Shown here: piece after piece, positions 8,453 to 16,811 of the stretch
How the letters are laid out: every line of letters begins with the position of its first letter
How positions within the stretch are numbered: position 1 is the stretch's first letter
Origin: Pannonibacter phragmitetus DSM 14782
Lineage (GTDB): Bacteria > Pseudomonadota > Alphaproteobacteria > Rhizobiales > Stappiaceae
Assembly (NCBI RefSeq): GCF_000382365.1
Contig: NZ_KB908226.1
Coordinates: 62,001 to 126,000 of the forward strand
DNA: 64,000 nucleotides
Direction: 5' to 3'
Translations under genes and position numbers: made by a program
The notes under the pieces: model-generated
Databases searched by the model: none
The model's input: only the letters and a program-made list of their open reading frames with translations
What the model was told of the DNA's origin: nothing

Positions 8453-10066
8453 ATGAGCAAATTCGAAATCAACAACTGGACCCGCAACGATGATGCGATG
8501 GTCGAGGATGCAATCCGCCGCGGCGCCAGCCGCCGCGACATCATGCGCATGTTCCTTGCTGGCGGTATCGGCCTTGCGGCCGGTGGCTCCATCTTTGCCC
8601 GTGCCACATCGGCACTCGCTGCCACTCCGGTCAAGGGCGGCCACTTCAAGGCAGCAGGCTGGTCTTCGTCCACCTCGGACACGCTGGACCCGGCCAAGGC
8701 CTCGCTCTCGACTGATTATGTGCGCTGCTGCTCACTCTACAACCGCCTGACGTTCCTGTCGGACGGCGGCGTTCTGAACATGGAACTGGCCGACAGCATC
8801 GAAAGCTCGGACGCCAAGGTCTGGACCGTGAAGCTGAAGTCCGGCGTCACCTTCCATGACGGCAAGTCCCTCACCTCTGCCGATGTGGTGTTCTCGCTGA
8901 AGCGCCACCTCGACAAGGAAACCGGCTCAAAGGTCAACGCCATCGCCAAGCAGATGCAGGAGATCAAGGCCGTTGATCCGCTGACCGTGGAAATCACGCT
9001 GGAAGCCCCCAACGCCGACCTTCCGACTATCCTGGCCATGCACCACTTCATGATCGTGCAGGACGGCACCACCGACTTCTCCAAGGGCATCGGCACCGGC
9101 GCCTTCAAGCTGGAAAGCTTCGAGCCGGGCGTGCGCTCGCTGATGAGCCGCAACGAGAACTACTTCAAGCCGGGCGGCGCCCATGTCGACAGCTTCGAGT
9201 ATTTCGCCATCCCCGATGAAATGGCCCGCGTCAGCGCTGTCATCTCAGGCGACATCCACGTCGGCGCCTCAATCAAACCACAGTCCATGCGCCTGCTGGA
9301 AACCGCAAGCGGTGTTGATCTGGTGAAGTCCACCGCGGGCAACTACACCAACCTGAACTTCCGCATGGACATGGAGCCGGGCAGCAAGTTCGACCTCATC
9401 GAAGGTGTGAAGTACCTGTTCGACCGCGAACTGATCCAGATGGCAGTGATGCGCGGCCTCGCCGAAGTCGCCAACGACCAGCCGATTTCGCCGATGAATG
9501 CCTATCACAACGCGGACCTGAAGCCGCGTGCCTTTGACCCGGAGAAGGCCAAGCACCACTTCGAGAAGGCTGGCGTTCTGGGCCAGACGATCCCGGTCGT
9601 CGCCTCCGATGCCGCCACCGCCTCCGTCGAAATGGCCACCGTGCTGCAGCAGGCCGGCAGCAAGATCGGCATGAACTTCGACATCCAGCGCGTGCCGTCC
9701 GATGGCTACTGGTCCAACTACTGGCTCAAGGCCCCGGTCCACTTCGGCAACATCAACCCGCGCCCGACGCCGGACATCCTGTTCTCGCTGCTCTATGCCT
9801 CTAACGCACCGTGGAACGAGAGCCAGTACAAGTCCGAGAAGTTCGACAGCATGCTGGCCGAGGCCCGCGGCGAACTGGACAACGAAAAGCGCAAGACGAT
9901 CTACGGCGAAATGCAGGTGATGGTGGCCAACGAAGCAGGCACCGTCATCCCAGCATACCTCTCCAACGTGGACGCCAAGCAGACCAAGCTGAAGGGCCTG
10001 GAGCCGAATCCGCTGGGCGGCCAGATGGGCTATGCCATGGCAGAGTACATCTGGCTCGAAGCCTGA
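8453..10066 (+). CDS. ABC transporter substrate-binding protein, peptide/opine (SBP_bac_5) family, Tat-like signal
   Basis: A 537-residue periplasmic solute-binding protein. The N-terminus has a twin-arginine-like segment (GASRRDIMRMF, residues 25-34), a hydrophobic core to about residue 48 and an ALAA cleavage site near 54-57, so export by Tat is likely. The VWTVKLKSGVTFHDGKSLTSADVVFS segment (shown in part: VTFHDGKSLTSADVV) is the family hallmark, and ending at about 537 residues is normal. It delivers peptides, opines or other amino compounds to the two permeases just downstream. Position in a cluster of amine oxidoreductases and an aminotransferase suggests that its ligand is the cluster's nitrogenous substrate. 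Confidence 0.88.
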   Translation: MSKFEINNWTRNDDAMVEDAIRRGASRRDIMRMFLAGGIGLAAGGSIFARATSALAATPVKGGHFKAAGWSSSTSDTLDPAKASLSTDYVRCCSLYNRLTFLSDGGVLNMELADSIESSDAKVWTVKLKSGVTFHDGKSLTSADVVFSLKRHLDKETGSKVNAIAKQMQEIKAVDPLTVEITLEAPNADLPTILAMHHFMIVQDGTTDFSKGIGTGAFKLESFEPGVRSLMSRNENYFKPGGAHVDSFEYFAIPDEMARVSAVISGDIHVGASIKPQSMRLLETASGVDLVKSTAGNYTNLNFRMDMEPGSKFDLIEGVKYLFDRELIQMAVMRGLAEVANDQPISPMNAYHNADLKPRAFDPEKAKHHFEKAGVLGQTIPVVASDAATASVEMATVLQQAGSKIGMNFDIQRVPSDGYWSNYWLKAPVHFGNINPRPTPDILFSLLYASNAPWNESQYKSEKFDSMLAEARGELDNEKRKTIYGEMQVMVANEAGTVIPAYLSNVDAKQTKLKGLEPNPLGGQMGYAMAEYIWLEA

Positions 10067-10083
10067 CATATTGCCAGCATCGA

Positions 10084-10108
10084 ACCGGAGGCGCTTGCCG
10101 CCTCCGGT
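10084..10108 (+). other. Intercistronic hairpin after the substrate-binding protein gene
   Basis: A perfect 10-bp GC-rich stem (10084-10093 with 10099-10108) with a 5-base loop and no U-run. Its place just after the binding-protein gene and before the first permease fits an mRNA-stabilising or partial attenuating hairpin, which keeps binding protein in excess over permease. Confidence 0.6.
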
Positions 10109-10139
10109 CTCCTTCCTCCCATCTGCAGAGGCTGCCTGA

Positions 10140-11093
10140 ATGTCGGGGCAAATCGCTTTCCTGGTTCTTGGACGGCTCGGCGTGACATTGCTCACGCTGC
10201 TGATCGTGTCCTTCGTCGTCTTCGGCGCAACCCTCCTGCTGCCGGGCGATGTGGCGGAGATCCTGCTGGGTCAGGCTGCCACGCCCGAAGCCGTCGCAGG
10301 CCTGCGCGAAGCCATGCATCTCGATTCCCCCGCAATCGTCCGCTACGGCCAATGGCTTCTTGGCATGGTCCAGGGCGATTTTGGCATCTCCTATGCCAAC
10401 AACATGCCGATTGCGGACATGATCGGCGGCCGCCTTGCCAACACGCTGCGCCTTGCGGCGGTAACAACCGCCATCGCAGTTCCTCTGGCCCTGTTTCTCG
10501 GCATCACCATGGCCGTCTACAAGGGGTCCATCTATGACCGGGCCGTCACCACCACCGTGGTTTCGGTCATCTCCGTTCCCGAATTCATGATCGCCACCTT
10601 TGCGGTGCTGGTCTTTGCCGTCTGGCTGCGCTGGCTGCCTGCCCTGTCGCTGGCCAATGATGTCAGCAGCTTTGGACAGCTTCTGAAGGTCTTCGCCATG
10701 CCGGTGATCACGCTGACCTGCGTCATCTCGGCCCAGATGATCCGTATGACCCGCGCCGCCGTGATCGAATCGCTGAAAATGCCCTATGTGGAGATGGCGC
10801 TTCTCAAGGGAGCCTCGCGCAGCCGCATGGTGATGCGCCACGCCCTTCCCAATGCCATCGGCCCGATCGCCAATGCGGTCGCCCTGTCCCTGTCCTATCT
10901 GCTGGGCGGCGTCATCATCGTCGAGACGATCTTCAACTATCCCGGCATCGCCAAGCTGATGGTGGATGCGGTTGCCACCCGCGACCTGCCGCTCATCCAG
11001 AGCTGCGCCATGATCTTCTGCTTCGGCTTCCTGCTGCTGATCACAATCGCCGACATCGTCGCCATTCTCTCCAACCCGAGGCTGCGCAAATGA
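10140..11093 (+). CDS. ABC transporter permease (DppB/OppB-like)
   Basis: A 317-residue inner-membrane protein with about six hydrophobic segments. The EAA loop reads YVEMALLKGASRSRMVMRHALPNA, of which ALLKGASRSRMVMRHALPN is the ATPase-contact helix. A long periplasmic loop between TM1 and TM2 (GQAATPEAVAGLREAMHL...) is typical of the DppB half of peptide-type importers. It pairs with the DppC-like permease, whose ATG overlaps its TGA by 4 bp. Confidence 0.9.
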   Translation: MSGQIAFLVLGRLGVTLLTLLIVSFVVFGATLLLPGDVAEILLGQAATPEAVAGLREAMHLDSPAIVRYGQWLLGMVQGDFGISYANNMPIADMIGGRLANTLRLAAVTTAIAVPLALFLGITMAVYKGSIYDRAVTTTVVSVISVPEFMIATFAVLVFAVWLRWLPALSLANDVSSFGQLLKVFAMPVITLTCVISAQMIRMTRAAVIESLKMPYVEMALLKGASRSRMVMRHALPNAIGPIANAVALSLSYLLGGVIIVETIFNYPGIAKLMVDAVATRDLPLIQSCAMIFCFGFLLLITIADIVAILSNPRLRK

Positions 11094-11929
11094 GCCAGAC
11101 ACCCGTCTCTTCGCCCCGCTTCGGATTCCGGATCAACGCGACCGGCATCATCGCCGGGCTGATCGTCCTGTTCTGGGCGCTCGTGGCCATCGCCGGCCCC
11201 TCGGTTGCCCCTTACGCTCCCGGCGATATCGTCGATTTCGATTTCTACGGCCCCATCTCGGAAAGGCTGTGGCTGGGTTCGGACTATCTGGGACGGGATA
11301 TCTTCTCCCGCATCCTGCTGGGCACGCGCTACACCGTCGGAATGTCGTTTGCCGCCGTCTGCATCGCCTGCTTCTCCGGCGTAGTGCTGGGCATGACGGC
11401 GGCCGTCACCGGCGGCTGGTTCGACACTGTGCTGAGCCGCCTGCTGGATGCCCTGAACTCGATCCCGTCGAAGCTCTTCGGCCTCGTCATGGTCGCGGCC
11501 ATCGGCTCGTCCATTCCGGTGCTGATCATCCTGCTGGCCGTCATCTATACCCCCGGCTCCTACCGCTTTGCCCGGGCGCTGGCGGTCAATTGCAACACGA
11601 TGGATTACGTCACCGTGGCGCGGGCGCGCGGCGAGCGGACGCTGTATCTCATCTTCCAGGAGATCCTGCCCAACATCACCGGCCCGGTGCTGGCTGACCT
11701 TGGCCTGCGCTTCGTCTTCATCGTGCTGCTGCTGTCGGGCCTCTCGTTCCTTGGCCTTGGCGTGCAACCGCCCAATGCGGACTGGGGCTCTCTGGTGAAA
11801 GAGAATATCGGCGGCCTGCCCTTTGGCGCCCCGGCTGTAATTGCACCATGCCTCGCCATCGCCAGCCTGACGATCAGCGTCAACCTTCTGATCGACAACC
11901 TGCCAGTCAAGATCCGGGACCGCGCCTGA
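11090..11929 (+). CDS. ABC transporter permease (DppC/OppC-like)
   Basis: A 279-residue inner-membrane permease. The N-terminal region before the transport domain ends in LGSDYLGRDIFSRILLGTR, the signature of DppC-type subunits. The EAA loop is TVARARGERTLYLIFQEILPN, and about five further TM helices follow. It overlaps the preceding permease by 4 bp, and its stop overlaps the start of the ATPase gene (TGATG). This indicates stoichiometric, coupled translation of the membrane complex. Confidence 0.9.
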   Translation: MSQTPVSSPRFGFRINATGIIAGLIVLFWALVAIAGPSVAPYAPGDIVDFDFYGPISERLWLGSDYLGRDIFSRILLGTRYTVGMSFAAVCIACFSGVVLGMTAAVTGGWFDTVLSRLLDALNSIPSKLFGLVMVAAIGSSIPVLIILLAVIYTPGSYRFARALAVNCNTMDYVTVARARGERTLYLIFQEILPNITGPVLADLGLRFVFIVLLLSGLSFLGLGVQPPNADWGSLVKENIGGLPFGAPAVIAPCLAIASLTISVNLLIDNLPVKIRDRA

Positions 11930-13587
11930 TGACCAAACCTCTTGCCGAAATCCAGGATCTGCATGTCGAAGCCCGCACCGACTCGGGCCGCCGGGTGGAG
12001 ATCATCAGAGGCGTCAGCCTGACCATCAACCCGGGCGAGATCGTTGCGCTGATCGGCGAAAGCGGATCAGGCAAGACCACCATTGCCCTCACCCTGATGG
12101 GCTACACCCGCACCGGCTGCAAGATCAGCGGTGGCAAGGTCCTGCTCGGCGGGCAGGATCTGGTGACGATGAGCGAATCCTCGCGCCAGAAACTGCGCGG
12201 CACGGATGTCGCCTATGTGCCGCAAAGTGCAGCCGCTGCCTTCAACCCCTCGCACCGGCTGATCGATCAGGTCGTCGAGGTAGCCAGCATCCACAAGCTG
12301 ATGAGCCGGACGGAAGCCCGCGCCAAGGCCGTGGAACTGTTCCGTGCGCTCGCTCTGCCGGAGCCGGAAACCATCGGCGAGCGCTATCCGCATCAGGTTT
12401 CCGGCGGCCAGCTGCAACGCCTTGCCGCTGCCATGGCTCTCATCGGCGGTCCGCAGCTCGTCATCTTCGATGAGCCCACCACCGCGCTGGACGTGACCAC
12501 CCAGATCGAGGTTCTGCGCGCCTTCAAGTCCGTCATGCGCAAGGGCGGCATGGCCGGTGTCTATGTCTCCCATGACCTTGCCGTCGTCGCCCAGATCGCG
12601 GACCGGATCATCGTGCTCAAGGGCGGCGAGATCCAGGAAGAAGGCTCGACGGAGCAGATCCTGCACGCGGCCACTCACCCTTATACGAAAGAGCTTCTGG
12701 CCGCGTTCCAGCCGGTACCCTTCGCAGCTCCTGCTGACGCCGAGGTGGACATGCCCGTCAAGCGGCCCATCCTCGAGGTCAGCGGCGTTTACGCAGGCTA
12801 TGGCCCGCTCGAACCCACCGGCCTGCCCTTCAAGACCGTGCTGAAGAACGTCAGCTGCAGGCTGGAGCGCGGGCATAATCTCGGCGTCATCGGCGAAAGC
12901 GGCTCGGGCAAATCCACCCTCGCCCGCGTCATCGCCGGTCTGCTGCCGCCGGTGCGCGGCCATGTGCAGCTGGATGGCCGGGAGCTGGACCCGAAAGCCA
13001 GATCGCGCAGCAAGGAAGAGCTGCGGCGGATGCAGATCGTTTTCCAGCTCGCCGATACGGCGCTGAACCCCTCCCGCTCCGTCGCCGATATTCTTGGCCG
13101 CCCGCTTGCCTTCTACCATGGCCAGAAAGGCGCTGCGCAGGAGGCCCGCGTCAACGAGTTGCTGGACATGGTGCGGCTGCCGCGTGCCCTGCGCCATCGT
13201 ATGCCGGGCGAACTTTCCGGCGGCCAGAAGCAGCGCGTCAACTTCGCCAGAGCCCTTGCCGCCAAACCGGATATCATCCTGTGCGACGAAATCACCTCCG
13301 CCCTCGACACGGTGGTGGCGGCAGCAGTGATCGAACTGTTGAAGGAGCTGCAGCGGGAGCTGGGCCTCTCCTACGTCTTCATCAGCCACGACCTCTCCAC
13401 CGTCCAGTCGATCTGCGACCAGGTGATGGTGATGCAGCATGGCGAAATGGTGGAGCTCCTGGCAAACGATCAGCTCCCGGCCGGCGCCACGCACCCCTAT
13501 TCCAAACTGCTCTTCTCCTCCGTGCCGAAACTCGACACCGGCTGGCTCGACAGCCTGCCAGAGAACTTCGCCAGCACGGCAGCCTGA
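11929..13587 (+). CDS. ABC transporter ATP-binding protein with two fused nucleotide-binding domains (DppD-DppF type)
   Basis: A 552-residue cytoplasmic ATPase. The first domain has Walker A GESGSGKTT (near residue 43), signature VSGGQLQR and Walker B VIFDEPTTALD. The second has GESGSGKST, LSGGQKQR and IILCDEITSALD, where Ile replaces the usual Pro of the DEPT/DEPV motif. Both sites look catalytically competent. Each half ends in a HPYTKELLAAF or HPYSKLLFSS segment, as in oligopeptide-type ATPases, so one protein replaces the DppD/DppF pair. The start is the ATG at 11929, overlapping the permease stop; the upstream extension to 11848 is out of character. Confidence 0.9.
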   Translation: MTKPLAEIQDLHVEARTDSGRRVEIIRGVSLTINPGEIVALIGESGSGKTTIALTLMGYTRTGCKISGGKVLLGGQDLVTMSESSRQKLRGTDVAYVPQSAAAAFNPSHRLIDQVVEVASIHKLMSRTEARAKAVELFRALALPEPETIGERYPHQVSGGQLQRLAAAMALIGGPQLVIFDEPTTALDVTTQIEVLRAFKSVMRKGGMAGVYVSHDLAVVAQIADRIIVLKGGEIQEEGSTEQILHAATHPYTKELLAAFQPVPFAAPADAEVDMPVKRPILEVSGVYAGYGPLEPTGLPFKTVLKNVSCRLERGHNLGVIGESGSGKSTLARVIAGLLPPVRGHVQLDGRELDPKARSRSKEELRRMQIVFQLADTALNPSRSVADILGRPLAFYHGQKGAAQEARVNELLDMVRLPRALRHRMPGELSGGQKQRVNFARALAAKPDIILCDEITSALDTVVAAAVIELLKELQRELGLSYVFISHDLSTVQSICDQVMVMQHGEMVELLANDQLPAGATHPYSKLLFSSVPKLDTGWLDSLPENFASTAA

Positions 13588-13662
13588 GAGGCTGGGCTTT
13601 GGGAGCACAAGTTCTCGCCGGAACAGATCCGGCGGGGACCTTCGCAGGCTGATTCCCATCGT

Positions 13663-13795
13663 CACCCCGGACGCAGCGAGGCGGAGATCCGAGGCCGGTG
13701 GGTCGAAGCGTCCCGGCTTTAACTTATTGAATGAACATACCGCACGGCTCACCGGCCCCGGACCCGCGAGGCGCCTCCGGGATCACGGCGGAGGA
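13663..13795. repeat. Degenerate GC-rich palindromic intergenic element
   Basis: The 234-bp gap after the ABC operon carries a broken inverted repeat. An 8-bp pair (GGCCGGTG at 13693, CACCGGCC at 13750) lies inside, and outer arms CACCCCGGACGC and GCCTCCGGGATCAC pair imperfectly. It resembles the dispersed intergenic palindromes of alphaproteobacteria. Only one copy is in the window, so this is tentative. No gene is visible here. Confidence 0.4.
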
Positions 13796-13821
13796 GCACA
13801 ACCAGCGATCTGAGCGCCCCC

Positions 13822-14298
13822 TCACATCGGAAAAATCGTCTTCAGCGGCAGGTGGGATTTCACGAAAGGGGACTTCATCACCACGAAGCTGAAGTATTTG
13901 TCGATGCCGATGTCCATGTCGATCATGCGTTCCATGATCGCCTGATAATCGCCGATGCTGCCGGTGACGAATTTCAGCAGGTAGTCATAGCCACCCGAGA
14001 TCAGGTGGCACTCGATGATCTCCTCCACCTTTTCCGCCGCCTGCTGGAAGCGGTCGAAGTCCATCTTGCGGTGGTTCTTCAAGGTGATCTCGGTGAAGAC
14101 GGTCAGCGTCGGGCCTAGCCTGGCAAGGTCGATCTGGGCCGCATAACCGGTGATGTAACCCGCCTGCTGCAGCTTCTTCACCCGCATCAGGCAAGGGCTG
14201 GGCGACAGGTGAACCAGTTCAGCCAGCTCCACATTGGTGATGCGGCCATTTTTCTGCAGCTCGTGCAGAATACGGATATCGATCCGGTCCAGCTTCAT
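13822..14298 (-). CDS. Lrp/AsnC family transcriptional regulator
   Basis: A 158-residue protein of typical Lrp length. The N-terminal winged helix-turn-helix (about residues 4-50: LDRIDIRILHELQKNGRITN, then LAELVHLSPSPCLMRVKKL) is followed by a RAM ligand-binding domain with the GGYDYLLKF strand near residue 103. It is transcribed away from the FAD oxidoreductase gene at 14508, the standard layout for an amino-acid-responsive regulator of a DadA-like enzyme. I infer control of that gene and perhaps of the ABC operon. The effector is unknown. Confidence 0.9.
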   Translation of the reverse strand: MKLDRIDIRILHELQKNGRITNVELAELVHLSPSPCLMRVKKLQQAGYITGYAAQIDLARLGPTLTVFTEITLKNHRKMDFDRFQQAAEKVEEIIECHLISGGYDYLLKFVTGSIGDYQAIMERMIDMDIGIDKYFSFVVMKSPFVKSHLPLKTIFPM

Positions 14299-14507
14299 GA
14301 TGCCCTCTTATGACAAGATGAGAGTAAGCAGAAAATGCCGGATAGGCAATCAGCCAAATTCCACTGAATACAAAAAGATTTCCTGAAAGGGAGAATTCCC
14401 TGAGCCAGCGTCACCCCCAACTTCAGCATAAAATGCCGCATCACCGCACCTGTGCAGTAGCCACGCCTGACAGGCTGCCGCTAGGGTGCAAGGCAAAGGA
14501 GTTTTCC

Positions 14508-15824
14508 ATGCGCGCACCCCTGCTGACGATCGAGACTGCCGGTGACCTGCCAGCCGAGGCCGATGTTGTAATCATCGGCGCCGGCATTGTGGGCACTTGT
14601 GCGGCCTATTACCTCGCAAGACGCGGCGTGAAGGTGGTACTGGTGGAAAAAGGCCGCCCCGGCGCCGAGCAGTCCAGCCGCAACTGGGGCTGGTGCCGCC
14701 AGCAGAACCGCGACGCGCGCGAGCTTCCGATGGCAACACGCAGCCTTGCGCTCTGGGATGAGCTTGCCGCAGAAATTGGCCCCAGCCTCGGTTTCCGCCG
14801 CTCTGGCCTTTTGTATTTGTCCAACAATGAGGCCGAGATCGAGGGATGGGCGCGCTGGCGTGATTTTGCCCGTAAGCAGAATGTCATCACCCACATGCTC
14901 ACCGCCGAAGAGGCCGCCGAACGCGGGCGGGCCACAGGCAAGAGCTGGAAGGGCGGCGTCTTCTCCCCCACCGATGGCATCGCCGATCCGGCCAGCGCCG
15001 TGCCGCTGATTGCCAGGGCCGTTGAAACCCACGGCGGCCGCGTGCTGCAGAACTGCGCCGTGCGCGGGCTGGAGCTCTCCGGCGGACGGGTCAGTGGCGT
15101 TGTCACGGAACGGGGCACCATCGCCACGAAAATCGCCGTCATGGCGGGCGGCGCCTGGGCCTCCAGCTTCTGCCGCCAGCTCGGCATCCGCTTTCCGCAG
15201 GCCTCCGTCCGCGCCTCGATCCTTGCCGTCAGCGAGGCAGCAGGCATTCCGGATGCACTGCACACGGCACGCGTGTCGCTGACCGCACGCAAGGGCGGGC
15301 ACACGCTGGCCATTTCCGGCCGCGCCCGCGTGGACCCGACCGCGCAGATGCTGCGCTTCGGCACCACCTTCATTCCAATGTTTCTAAAGCGGCACAAGTC
15401 GCTCGCCGTAGGCGGACTTGAAGGCCTGCGCAGCGGCCACGAGAGCCTCTCACGCTGGCGGCTGGACCGGGAAACGCCGATGGAACGCATGCGCATCCTC
15501 GATCCGACGCCTGATCCGTCCCAGATCCGTGAAACCCTTGCCCGTGCCCGCGAACTGATTCCGGCTCTCAAGGAAAGCCAGGTCACCGCCGCCTGGGCCG
15601 GCTATATCGACAGCACGCCGGACGGCGTGCCAGCCGTTGGCGAAACCCAGATCCCCGGCTTCGTGCTTGCCGCCGGCTTCAGCGGCCATGGCTTCGGCAT
15701 TGGCACGGGTGCGGGCGAAATGATTGCCGATATCGTCATGGGCCAGGAGCCCGTGCTGGATGCAAAACCCTACCATCCTTCCCGCTTCAGCGAGAGTTCC
15801 TGGGGCAAGGTCGCCGATTTCTGA
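14508..15824 (+). CDS. FAD-dependent amino-acid/amine oxidoreductase (DadA/opine oxidase-like)
   Basis: A 438-residue DAO-family flavoprotein. ADVVIIGAGIVGTCAAYYLA (GxGxxG at about 24-29) binds FAD, and the C-terminal GFSGHGFGIGTGAGEMIADI closes the cofactor site. The family includes D-amino-acid dehydrogenases, sarcosine oxidases and opine oxidase subunits. The ATG at 14508 follows an AAGGAG site; in-frame starts from 14433 would add 25 unlikely residues. It is divergent from the Lrp-type regulator with a 209-bp promoter region, which suggests induction by an amino acid or derivative. It is a second enzyme of the same superfamily as the 1906-3183 gene, but the two are not close copies. Confidence 0.84.
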   Translation: MRAPLLTIETAGDLPAEADVVIIGAGIVGTCAAYYLARRGVKVVLVEKGRPGAEQSSRNWGWCRQQNRDARELPMATRSLALWDELAAEIGPSLGFRRSGLLYLSNNEAEIEGWARWRDFARKQNVITHMLTAEEAAERGRATGKSWKGGVFSPTDGIADPASAVPLIARAVETHGGRVLQNCAVRGLELSGGRVSGVVTERGTIATKIAVMAGGAWASSFCRQLGIRFPQASVRASILAVSEAAGIPDALHTARVSLTARKGGHTLAISGRARVDPTAQMLRFGTTFIPMFLKRHKSLAVGGLEGLRSGHESLSRWRLDRETPMERMRILDPTPDPSQIRETLARARELIPALKESQVTAAWAGYIDSTPDGVPAVGETQIPGFVLAAGFSGHGFGIGTGAGEMIADIVMGQEPVLDAKPYHPSRFSESSWGKVADF

Positions 15825-15874
15825 GATGGAAGGGGCGGTCACACCCGTGCTGCCGCCCCCATCAGCCACCCGGC

Positions 15875-16738
15875 TCACCCCAGGGCGTGATTGACGAGGC
15901 CGAAGGTGATGGCGGGGCCGCATTCAGGCACGCTGCCAAGGGTCATGGTCGTCACCGTATCGAAGACGCCAAGACCGGCGTCCTGCAGGAAACGGCGCAG
16001 CGGGCCATCTTCGGCCCACGTATCCATGCGCAGGAACACGCCTTGATGGGCGGCAACATGCGGGCGGATGAGGGCAATGGCGTCCTCTTCCGTATCCGCC
16101 ACCACCGGACCGATCACACGCCCGCGCCCGAATTCGCGGCAGAGGGCAAAGCCGGCCACCTTACCATCGCGCAGGATGATTGTGCCTTCGGAAAGCTCGA
16201 AGAGCCGCTCGAACACCTGACTGCGGTCTGCGCCATAGGCACTGGCATCAAGAGCCACGATCTCCGAAGCATGCTCGGGGAGCATCGGCACCGCGGTTTC
16301 AGGCCCATCAGGCAGTTTTACCGCCATGCCCTGATGCTGATAGACGGTCGCCCGGGGAATAAAGCCGAGCGACAGATAGAGCCGGTAGGCGGCCTTGGTG
16401 GCATTGAGCACCTTGCCCCGGTCTGCCGTATCAGCCAGCACGTGCTGCATCAGCCAGGCCCCTGCCCCGTGCTCCTGCATCCGGGGTGAGGTGATGACCA
16501 TGCCCACTGTTGCCAGCTTCGGTCCCATGGGAAACCACATGGCAGAGCCCAGCACACGGCCGATTTCGTCGCGGGCAACGTAGCCATGGCCGAGGCCGAT
16601 GGCGAGTTCCCAGTCCTTGGGACGGTGCGGCCAGTTGACGCCAATCGACAGCTCATGCAACCGGGGAATGTCATCCGGCAGCATGTCCGTGCGGGTCACC
16701 TCGTAGGTGTCGAGCGTCTTGGTCAGACCGGCCTCCAC
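15875..16738 (-). CDS. GNAT family N-acetyltransferase, two-domain (paralogue of 4239-5096)
   Basis: A 287-residue two-domain GNAT. The N-terminal domain has NWPHRPKDWELA near residue 34, the acetyl-CoA loop MQEHGAGAWLMQHV and the YRLYLSLGFIPRATVYQHQG block. The same WPHR..DW and QHQG blocks occur in the plus-strand protein at 4239. The second domain, after about residue 145, is again acetyltransferase-like. The start is GTG at 16738, with GAGGGAG ideally spaced upstream; an internal ATG 18 codons later is less likely. It converges on the FAD oxidoreductase with a 50-bp gap. The acceptor substrate is unknown. Confidence 0.78.
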   Translation of the reverse strand: MEAGLTKTLDTYEVTRTDMLPDDIPRLHELSIGVNWPHRPKDWELAIGLGHGYVARDEIGRVLGSAMWFPMGPKLATVGMVITSPRMQEHGAGAWLMQHVLADTADRGKVLNATKAAYRLYLSLGFIPRATVYQHQGMAVKLPDGPETAVPMLPEHASEIVALDASAYGADRSQVFERLFELSEGTIILRDGKVAGFALCREFGRGRVIGPVVADTEEDAIALIRPHVAAHQGVFLRMDTWAEDGPLRRFLQDAGLGVFDTVTTMTLGSVPECGPAITFGLVNHALG

Positions 16739-16811
16739 GCGCTTGCTCCCTCAAGTTGCGGTCAGGACGAGTCTAACAGCTGACGGCGGAATTTCGTGCC
16801 ATTTCCGGGTG

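Noticed and set aside
13616-13634. CGCCGGA/TCCGGCG stem after the peptide-type ABC operon, considered as a terminator
   Set aside because: It is a 7-bp stem without any U-run, in GC-rich DNA where such pairs are common.
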